Shown one piece after another: positions 60,401 through 64,000 of a stretch of 64,000 nucleotides of DNA. Origin of the DNA: Antedon mediterranea (taxonomy: Eukaryota > Echinodermata > Crinoidea > Comatulida > Antedonidae). The position numbers and the translations under genes were made by a program. The stretch lies in NCBI RefSeq assembly GCF_964355755.1, contig NC_092674.1, positions 12,157,001 through 12,221,000 of the forward strand, read 5' to 3'. Every line of letters begins with the position of its first letter. The first letter of the stretch is position 1. Under the pieces are notes generated by a model. The model was given only the letters and a program-made list of their open reading frames with translations. It made no database searches and had not been told where the DNA came from.

Positions 60401-63112
60401 GATACGAGGGGAAACAAAATCACAGGGTTCGAAATCAATAAGAAACAGGTAAGATATCACAACATTACATCATAGTTACCAACCGCCTTGCATTGTGTGA
60501 GACGGTACCACATGTTTAAATGGATGGTTAATGAAACACATGCAAGATCAACAATTTTCAATGAATTTAGCTATGCCTGCCTACTTTTATCACTATTGGG
60601 ATATGCATTTGTGACGTTGTACATGCAAAAAAGTGACCGTGTCAGAACAATTATAAATTTACATATCTAATTATGTTTATTGTGCCCGCTCAATGCAAAT
60701 ATTTATTTGTAATGTACATTTTATCCCCGACAAACATGGAACAGGTTCTTTAACTTGTTGAAGTATTTTAAGGCATGATAAACCAAGGTTTTGGTCAATG
60801 ATGAGATATATATCTTCTCGGAGACCCTGCTTTGTGAAATAATATACTGAAAAATGAGGGCGTATAAATTTGATTGGTGCACATGCGTACAATTGAGGAT
60901 GAGTGCTGTTCCGCCATACCACGCTGAGAGTGTTAAAGAGTCACTATCCAATCAAATTTGAACAATACCATGAAAGCCCAGTGGTCTAATCTGGGTTCGA
61001 TATCTTGCTTGGGGCAACTTTTTCTCATTTTCACAGATTTCCTCATCTTTAATTAATTTTCAGTATATCTGATATTTATAATTATATATATTATCTTACT
61101 GTATTTAGTATTTATTCTGTGCCTATTTATATATATACAATACAATTAATATTAATTATACAAAAAAATAATAACAGCAACAGCAAATCTGTAATTGTTC
61201 ATTATTGCTATTTTCAGGGCTTGCAGGTTTCAACAAAACAAAAGGTAAATCCATGGGACATGCTAGAAGCTAACAAAAATCCAGCCCCACTCTCCTGGAC
61301 GTGGTTTGGTGCAGTCCGACTGGAAAGAAAACCACTAAAGTACATGGAGCAGTACCGTCTAAATCTGTACCATAACCATGACCATACGAAATCAGATGCA
61401 TATTACTTACAACCACCAGAGTTACCAGCTGATGAGGAACCACCCCCAGCACCAGCACAGGAAGTGGAGAAACCTATTCCTGAAACTGAGGTTACACAAA
61501 GAGAAACCAAGACCAGCACAGACTCAAATAAAAAGAAACGGCAGACAACAAAACGAAAGAAGATGACACCAAACACGCACAACAGAGATGTAAGTATATT
61601 TGCATCAATAATAAATTCTCTGCTCTTAGTGATATTTTATCAGTGGTTCATTACTCAACAATTGCGCTTGTTTAAACAAAATATTTTGATTGTGTTTGAA
61701 AGCCTTTATATTTTGTTAGGCCTATACACTAATAAAAGTTTATTAGTTGAAGGGTGATAATATTTCATGAGTTGAAAGACTGACTGTTCTATTTAAAAAA
61801 GAAGTCAGTCAGGTTCAAGTGTTTACAAAACGCGGAATGTTCAATGGGACCATAGAACCATAAAACCAGGGAGTTGTCCCTGATAAAACCATTCACAAAA
61901 ACATACTGATGTATTTTTAACTCGACTTTGCCTCATAAAATATTCTTACCATCCAACTCAATTTTTTTTTAATGCACATTCTAGAAAGGGTAAAGTTTAC
62001 ATTACAGACCCAAAACATTGTTCATTACAGAACCAAAACATTGTTCATTACAGAACCAAAACATTGTTCATTACAGAACCAAAACATCGTTCTTTATCAC
62101 TCTACCAATGCAAAAAGAGAGCATTAGACAATTTAAATCATATCTGAATATTAAAACAATGTGACTCTGTAAAAGCTAAGTTCTTAGCATAGTAGGTGTT
62201 AATTGGCCTATTGTCAAGCAAGCTCTTTGTTTAGCATATGATAATTGGCCTATTGTTAATTTCATTTGATTTTTTTTATATTATTATCTGGTTAAATTGC
62301 TGGACTCCTCAATCCTCATCATGATGGAAGTTTTTAGAATTATTTTTTTTTTATTTATAACAAACGTAAATTTCATGTCTAAACTTTGCCTCATATAATA
62401 TAATTGAAAATTGATTTTAACCCTGGGATGTTATAAAGTCATGTTATGTTATTTAACTTGTACTATGTTTTGTACCTAGTTTCCTGTGAATCAGCATATG
62501 CCATATCAAGAAAGGCCAGCCTTCATGCCGTCCTCGTACTTTACCCAGCAAAATCCATCATTCTTTCCACAACAGCAGCCATTACCTCCTGGTGAGTAAC
62601 CAACTTTTGTAGGCAGATTTATCATTCTCTAATGATAGCCAATAAGCCAATTGTTATGTAAAACCTCTATTAAGGGGTGCCTTTAGGACTAAAAAAAGGG
62701 TATCCCCTGAATAGAGGTAGGCCACAGTGTTAAAACATATATTGCCTGTCGTTCAGTTGACAAAATAATTGTCCCCTCAATTGGGATGTTCCAAAATGTA
62801 CTTTTTTTCTTATGCAACAAAACAAGATGCCAGGCACAGATCTGCCACTATCTAGGTTTAATCGAACAAGCATGACTAAATAAAACAAACAACAAGATAA
62901 CAAAATAAGAATTAATAATTATTTCTTAAGATACGGAGGTGTTATTAGAAATACCTGCATTGTATTTTGTATAATCAAATATTGAACTTCTCCTAGGAGG
63001 CCCTGGTCGTGTAGACCGTACAGGCGGCATTGGGCAAGCTAATTCAAAAGCTGCATTGAATAACATGCTGAGAAATAGACAATCTAATAATCAATCCAGT
63101 CAACAAGTACAG
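36342..63112 (+). CDS. MED12: MED12, Mediator complex subunit 12 (34 coding exons, 3' end outside window)
   Basis: MED12 is the large nuclear subunit of the Mediator kinase module that links CDK8/cyclin C to MED13 and activates the kinase. The spliced exons listed separately give 5505 nt (1835 codons) without a stop. Landmarks colinear with vertebrate MED12 are [20 protein letters not shown] at residues 10-29, NTWF/HTWF-type motif plus DLAG near 109-117, CPSALVW in exon 10, LCEWAV at 501-506, [10 protein letters not shown] in exon 15, [18 protein letters not shown] in exon 17, [13 protein letters not shown] in exon 20, [13 protein letters not shown] in exon 27, and [13 protein letters not shown] in exon 32. 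This matches the Med12 N-terminal and LCEWAV domains; the glutamine-rich PQL tail is only beginning in exons 33-34. Every exon junction preserves frame. Assignment was made from family knowledge and not by a search. Confidence 0.97.
36686..37772 (+). pseudogene. LINE reverse-transcriptase fragment in MED12 intron 1
   Basis: [31 protein letters not shown] then [20 protein letters not shown] (to about 36912) and, after a 630-bp interruption, [20 protein letters not shown] then [20 protein letters not shown] and a stop at 37772. This is the C-terminal end of a non-LTR retrotransposon RT. A TAGGCCTA insertion and a frameshift break the first part. Confidence 0.8.
38021..38075. repeat. Remnant related to the 'gcgcaattt' hairpin family
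   Basis: ccttgcgcaatttaaatcaa ... ttgattgcgcag resembles one hairpin unit of the element at 20263-21132. It stands alone in MED12 intron 1. Confidence 0.45.
38610..38672 (+). CDS. MED12: MED12 exon 2 (CDK8-activation segment)
   Basis: Twenty-one codons (32-52), [12 protein letters not shown] followed by TNQPSFSDE, between a tatttctag acceptor and a gtaagt donor. The segment corresponds to the human MED12 activation helix (DELTALNVKQGF) that stimulates CDK8. The equivalents of human L36, Q43 and G44 are conserved as L34, Q41 and G42. Phase 0 on both sides. Confidence 0.95.
39085..39123 (+). CDS. MED12: MED12 exon 3
   Basis: A 39-nt microexon-like exon (codons 53-65), [13 protein letters not shown], between ttcttcag and gtaaca. 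It aligns with human HGSAKNVSFNPAK. The same exon exists in copy A at 21993-22031 with one silent change. Confidence 0.9.
39629..39733 (+). CDS. MED12: MED12 exon 4
   Basis: Codons 66-100, [20 protein letters not shown] then [15 protein letters not shown], between tttgcag and gtaagt. It aligns with human [20 protein letters not shown] and the DNFW motif. The F of ENFW is kept here, whereas copy A reads ENVW. Confidence 0.95.
40081..40164 (+). CDS. MED12: MED12 exon 5
   Basis: Codons 101-128, [20 protein letters not shown] then PLAILAKK, between acttttag and gtaagt. It aligns with human [28 protein letters not shown], part of the Med12 N-terminal domain. Confidence 0.95.
40442..40604 (+). CDS. 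MED12: MED12 exon 6
   Basis: 163 nt starting [20 protein letters not shown], followed by [20 protein letters not shown] and [13 protein letters not shown]. It aligns with human [31 protein letters not shown]. It ends in phase 1 (ATT-G) before gtaaat and joins exon 7 to read IEWCQ. Confidence 0.95.
41107..41285 (+). CDS. MED12: MED12 exon 7
   Basis: 179 nt after a tttttcag acceptor. It encodes [40 protein letters not shown] and [16 protein letters not shown], then a gtaagt donor. It aligns with human EWTQIITKYLWEQLQ and QWDYTEKLAMFMFQ. Confidence 0.95.
41479..41589 (+). CDS. MED12: MED12 exon 8
   Basis: Thirty-seven codons, [20 protein letters not shown] then [17 protein letters not shown], between tcttacag and gttagt. 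It aligns with human [20 protein letters not shown]. Confidence 0.95.
41718..41851 (+). CDS. MED12: MED12 exon 9
   Basis: 134 nt, [32 protein letters not shown] and [12 protein letters not shown], ending in phase 2 before gtaatc. It aligns with human [24 protein letters not shown]. Copy A has S instead of T in RKLATF. Confidence 0.95.
43738..43996 (+). CDS. MED12: MED12 exon 10
   Basis: 259 nt after ctttcag. It contains [40 protein letters not shown] and [20 protein letters not shown], ending AQQ before gtcagc. CPSALVW and GSPLD.LP.APS.LP.P are hallmarks of MED12. This is the last exon shared with copy A. Confidence 0.96.
44129..44275 (+). mobile_element. tRNA-derived SINE, intron 10
   Basis: gtggagctgttgcttggtggtt (A-box-like) and cagggttcaatcc (B-box-like) are followed by tttatccattctgtaattg and a gatatgaaat tail, as in the better copy at 47235. 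Confidence 0.65.
44775..45011 (+). CDS. MED12: MED12 exon 11
   Basis: 237 nt, [40 protein letters not shown] and [20 protein letters not shown], then LDSLYHKIF. It aligns with human [28 protein letters not shown] and SNSLDSL. Acceptor tatctttag, donor gtaagt. Confidence 0.95.
45150..45413. mobile_element. MITE with TTAAAGATGTA termini, intron 11
   Basis: The left end taaagatgtattaatag and the right end acagtacatcttta are inverted, with TA at both borders. Internal half: gctgccagccaat inverted words. Fragments of the same family occur near 7470 and 21640. Confidence 0.7.
45657..45788 (+). CDS. MED12: MED12 exon 12 (LCEWAV motif)
   Basis: Forty-four codons, [40 protein letters not shown] then LENG. 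It holds the LCEWAV signature (residues 501-506) that names the central MED12 domain. Acceptor attttag, donor gtaata. Confidence 0.96.
46006..46135 (+). CDS. MED12: MED12 exon 13
   Basis: 130 nt, [20 protein letters not shown] then [18 protein letters not shown], matching human [16 protein letters not shown]. It ends in phase 1 (a lone A) before gtaagt and joins exon 14 as ATA (Ile). Confidence 0.93.
46715..46917 (+). CDS. MED12: MED12 exon 14
   Basis: 203 nt after ttttctag. It encodes [40 protein letters not shown] and a downstream acidic stretch. It aligns with human [32 protein letters not shown]. Donor gtaaat. Confidence 0.95.
47235..47455 (+). mobile_element. tRNA-derived SINE, intron 14
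   Basis: gtggagctgtatcttggtgg/ttaacgtgctcgcc gives a tRNA-like A box, and ggttcaatcctgacc at 47288 a B box. A tRNA-unrelated body and a 3' atgaaataaaacaaca tail follow. The orientation matches MED12. Confidence 0.75.
47543..48169 (+). CDS. MED12: MED12 exon 15
   Basis: The longest exon here, 627 nt and 209 codons. An acidic region ([15 protein letters not shown]) is followed by [60 protein letters not shown] and [20 protein letters not shown]. All align with human MED12 ([34 protein letters not shown]). It is bounded by tatatag and gtacac. Confidence 0.96.
48300..48500. repeat. Dispersed intronic repeat (also introns 28 and 32)
   Basis: Words acaatgtgactctgtaaaag, gctaag and 'caataggtcttttgtta' recur at about 58590-58760 and 62150-62290. 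No coding content. Confidence 0.55.
48674..48840 (+). CDS. MED12: MED12 exon 16
   Basis: 167 nt, [20 protein letters not shown], then [20 protein letters not shown] and [10 protein letters not shown]. It aligns with human [39 protein letters not shown] in outline. It ends in phase 2 before gtgagt. Confidence 0.94.
49306..49414 (+). CDS. MED12: MED12 exon 17 (non-canonical GC donor)
   Basis: 109 nt, [20 protein letters not shown] then [16 protein letters not shown]. It aligns with human [22 protein letters not shown]. The exon must end at AAG before gcaagt, because the next exon ([10 protein letters not shown]) follows directly in the human alignment and no GT lies at the junction. This is a GC-AG intron with otherwise consensus donor bases. 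Confidence 0.93.
49997..50127 (+). CDS. MED12: MED12 exon 18
   Basis: 131 nt after ctattttag. It encodes [39 protein letters not shown] and LDDP, then a gtgagt donor in phase 2. It aligns with human [26 protein letters not shown]. Confidence 0.92.
50420..51637 (+). mobile_element. Helitron-like insertion, intron 18
   Basis: It begins with a self-complementary GTTATCCGC...GCGGATAAC hairpin. It ends with TGCGGATAACC, an 8-bp-stem hairpin (51607-51628, aactcgtc/gacgagtt) and CTAG at 51634-51637 followed by T. A 3' hairpin shortly before CTRR-T is the hallmark of Helitron-type elements. The interior is CpG-rich (gcgcgcacgcgcgttc) and has a T20 run at about 50467. No Rep/helicase is present. Confidence 0.55.
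51801..51908 (+). CDS. MED12: MED12 exon 19
   Basis: 108 nt after ttttatacag. It encodes [20 protein letters not shown] then [15 protein letters not shown]. It aligns with human ENPANRYSFVCNALMHVC. Phase 2 at both sides; donor gtgaat. Confidence 0.93.
52442..52874. mobile_element. MITE abutting the exon 20 acceptor
   Basis: Inverted termini TACCGTAAATCTTCTAAT (left) and the complement of TACTGTAAATATTCTAAT (right), with inner gggttactattagagtagtg repeats on both sides. About 433 bp. The right end is 19 bp before exon 20 at 52894. Confidence 0.75.
52894..53041 (+). CDS. MED12: MED12 exon 20
   Basis: 148 nt. [40 protein letters not shown] and ELLCHGEVD match human [46 protein letters not shown] chose the strong gtaagt donor after GAGGTAGAT; an in-frame alternative (gtagat, six bases earlier) would drop VD. 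The acceptor lies 19 bp past the end of a MITE. Confidence 0.93.
53248..53377 (+). CDS. MED12: MED12 exon 21
   Basis: 130 nt, [20 protein letters not shown] then [20 protein letters not shown]. It aligns with human [31 protein letters not shown]. It ends in phase 1 before gtaagg. Confidence 0.94.
54196..54417 (+). CDS. MED12: MED12 exon 22
   Basis: 222 nt after taaatacag. It encodes [20 protein letters not shown], then [20 protein letters not shown] and [14 protein letters not shown]. It aligns with human EPGARLTCRILLHLF and IRSSCDRHLLAASQNR. It ends in phase 1 before gtaagt. Confidence 0.95.
54939..55198 (+). CDS. MED12: MED12 exon 23
   Basis: 260 nt after atttttag. It contains [40 protein letters not shown] and [20 protein letters not shown], ending PSQ before gtaggt. 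It aligns with human [26 protein letters not shown]. Confidence 0.94.
55502..55612 (+). CDS. MED12: MED12 exon 24
   Basis: Thirty-seven codons, [20 protein letters not shown] then [17 protein letters not shown]. It aligns with human [20 protein letters not shown] and IKRILQ. Donor gtttgt is weak but keeps frame into NLDQWTL. Confidence 0.92.
56090..56289 (+). CDS. MED12: MED12 exon 25
   Basis: 200 nt after gatctacag. It encodes [40 protein letters not shown] and FQPQNDEP, then a basic [11 protein letters not shown] stretch. It aligns with human [43 protein letters not shown]. It ends in phase 2 before gtaagc. Confidence 0.95.
56747..56902 (+). CDS. MED12: MED12 exon 26
   Basis: 156 nt, [20 protein letters not shown] then [20 protein letters not shown]. 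It aligns with human [27 protein letters not shown]. Acceptor tttatag, phase 2 end before gtactg. Confidence 0.94.
57435..57570 (+). CDS. MED12: MED12 exon 27
   Basis: 136 nt after ttttccag. It encodes [20 protein letters not shown] then [20 protein letters not shown]. It aligns with human [39 protein letters not shown]. Donor gtaagt. Confidence 0.95.
58080..58145 (+). CDS. MED12: MED12 exon 28
   Basis: Twenty-two codons, [20 protein letters not shown] then SL. It aligns with human LMHEALKLRLNLV. It is bounded by tttgtag and gtgagt. Confidence 0.93.
58324..58436. mobile_element. Short hairpin MITE, intron 28
   Basis: ggacaataaacaccc...ggacaataccc and its inverse ggggttgtcc...ggtggttattgtt bracket atggactataccattg/ccaatggtacagtccat. 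The whole forms a nearly complete hairpin. Confidence 0.75.
58805..58914 (+). CDS. MED12: MED12 exon 29
   Basis: 110 nt, [20 protein letters not shown] then [16 protein letters not shown]. It aligns with human [35 protein letters not shown]. It ends in phase 2 (AA) before gtttgt and needs exon 30 to complete NNKLF. Confidence 0.93.
59311..59430. repeat. Perfect 60-bp tandem duplication, intron 29
   Basis: gacttcaaactgaccttgct...tcttgttctt occurs twice without a mismatch, at 59311-59370 and 59371-59430. Confidence 0.95.
59518..59635 (+). pseudogene. Damaged duplicate of the exon 30 start
   Basis: It matches 59775-59892, which spans the end of intron 29 and the first 34 nt of exon 30 (taagttattcactatt.cat). 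The acceptor tattatag reads aatattg here, so the AG is lost, and the copy stops after 34 exon bases. Confidence 0.85.
59859..59991 (+). CDS. MED12: MED12 exon 30
   Basis: 133 nt after tattatag. With exon 29 it encodes [20 protein letters not shown] then [20 protein letters not shown]. It aligns with human [23 protein letters not shown] damaged duplicate of its start lies 257 bp upstream in intron 29. Confidence 0.94.
60290..60448 (+). CDS. MED12: MED12 exon 31
   Basis: Fifty-three codons, [40 protein letters not shown] then [13 protein letters not shown]. It aligns with human [47 protein letters not shown]. It is bounded by aattgtag and gtaaga. Confidence 0.95.
61218..61589 (+). CDS. MED12: MED12 exon 32
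   Basis: 372 nt. [20 protein letters not shown] and [18 protein letters not shown] match human MED12, as does [21 protein letters not shown] Pro/Glu-rich linker and a lysine/arginine-rich stretch ([11 protein letters not shown]), a likely nuclear localisation signal, follow. Donor gtaagt. Confidence 0.95.
62001..62092. repeat. 23-bp tandem repeat, four copies, intron 32
   Basis: The unit attacagaaccaaaacattg... starts at 62001, 62024, 62047 and 62070, with only a few mismatches. Confidence 0.93.
62480..62591 (+). CDS. MED12: MED12 exon 33
   Basis: 112 nt, [20 protein letters not shown] then [17 protein letters not shown]. Low-complexity Gln/Pro composition fits the start of the MED12 C-terminal tail. 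Acceptor gtacctag, phase 1 end before gtgagt. Sequence conservation here is low, so the support is mainly splice sites and frame. Confidence 0.83.
62650..62790. repeat. Fragment of 'cctctattaag...cccctgaatagagg' repeat
   Basis: acctctattaaggggtgcct and gtatcccctgaatagaggta are inverted to each other. Related words occur at 23935-24050 and 40890-40990 in intron 6 of the two copies. Confidence 0.55.
62997..63112 (+). CDS. MED12: MED12 exon 34 (last exon in window)
   Basis: 116 nt, [20 protein letters not shown] then [18 protein letters not shown], between ctcctag and gtaatt. [13 protein letters not shown] resembles the conserved motif near the start of the MED12 Gln-rich tail. The remaining exons lie beyond 64000. 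Confidence 0.85.
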
Positions 63113-64000
63113 GTAATTAGATCAGGGAAGAGTAAACCTACTTTATGTGACAACAAAATGTGATGTGGCCATATATGGACATGATGATATCATTACCAGA
63201 TTTTAAGCACATTACATTTTTGACAAACTAGTTTGATAATGTAGAGCTTTATACGGTTCAACATGTTAAGGGTTTGAGATAATAGGAACAGGATTTAAAT
63301 ACGATATTTTGAAAGAATGGTACATGTCCACATAAAAAAAACAAATTTTCATACAGTTTTAATTGATTCTGGTCTCAATCTTAAAATTGCGTTTTTAAAA
63401 CAGTTTCTGTAAAGCAATTTTACAGCTAACTTTTGGGATTTTTTCAATAGAAACAAAGTTTCCCATTAAACGGAGGATTAACCTAATTATGATGTTTCAA
63501 CAATTTGCAGAATCAATTGACTAATTAAATTCAAAATAAACAATTGATGAACCAATTAAAAATAATTAGAAATCAAATAAACAATTGTCAAAATAATTCT
63601 GACAATTTTTTATTTCATTTTTTTTTTTTTTATTTGTTCATTGGTTGTGTATTATTAATTTTGATTGGTCAATTCCAATTTAGCTCACTCAACACTCTTG
63701 GTACATATAATGTTACATTGTAAATTATACCAGGGAAGTGTCCTGATTATACCTATTCCAAAGATTAACAAATAAAGTTAGAAATATTTAATTATGTCGG
63801 TTTGCCGCATTTTTTATCATATAAAAGCAAAAGGGGTTAACTCTGACATGGTCACTGAATGGAAATTTCTTTTCAGATCTATTTATATATAGAAGATATT
63901 GTGCCGCAATGAAACCACTATAAAATTGAGTTACAGAGTGCATGAAGCGAAGGGTCTGATGAAAAGAACATGTACAACTCTGATGTTGTTACTGAATGTT
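63113..64000 (+). other. MED12 intron 34 (incomplete), nothing recognised
   Basis: The sequence after the gtaatt donor at 63113 has no further exon that I can support. A short inverted, AT-rich stretch with caattgtttatt/aataaacaattg words lies at about 63500-63620. Confidence 0.6.

Noticed and set aside
61119-61217. Upstream ATG extension of the exon 32 open frame
   Set aside because: Intronic sequence before the ttttcag acceptor at 61217; MED12 homology begins at GLQVSTKQK.

Overview
The window is invertebrate animal genomic DNA: AT-rich, with short exons, GT-AG introns of about 0.1 to 2.6 kb and dense transposable-element debris. The abundant self-complementary TAGGCCTA/CTAGGC strings and the mix of element families suggest an echinoderm or another invertebrate deuterostome. 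That placement is an inference and was not tested by any search.

One host gene is clearly recognisable: MED12, the Mediator kinase-module subunit that binds and activates CDK8/cyclin C. It lies on the + strand from 36342 to the right edge. I could assemble 34 coding exons (5505 nt, 1835 codons) with a continuous reading frame. They run from the start methionine to the beginning of the Gln/Pro-rich C-terminal part, and the 3' end is outside the window. All introns fit GT-AG except one GC-AG intron after exon 17.

The left half (about 1.1-27.05 kb, 'copy A') is a second, interrupted copy of what lies at 33.7-44.0 kb ('copy B'). Three repeat blocks upstream of MED12 and then MED12 exons 2-10 with their introns recur in the same order and orientation. 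Copy A lacks exon 1 and everything after exon 10, but exons 2-10 stay open for 379 codons with intact splice sites. It is either a recent partial segmental duplication or an uncollapsed alternative haplotype in the assembly.

Copy A is expanded by nested mobile elements: an inverted-terminus element (4302-10815) holding a CACTGTAAAAA-type element with a two-exon gene fragment; a long-inverted-repeat element with an eroded 'ALHAFTGCDS' ORF (12104-14180); a non-autonomous LTR retrotransposon on the minus strand (14602-17488); a 187-bp satellite (17978-18875); a hairpin-array TIR element with TCAG target duplications (20263-21132); and a solo LTR just past the end of the duplication (27295-27899).

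From 27.05 to 33.73 kb I see no gene, only repeat fragments. Inside MED12, introns carry LINE, SINE, MITE and Helitron-like insertions. One MITE ends 19 bp before the acceptor of exon 20, and a damaged copy of the exon 30 acceptor region lies in intron 29. I found no CRISPR, no rRNA, no intact tRNA and no evidence of a novel multi-gene system. The most informative signals are the duplication and the element/splice-site juxtapositions.
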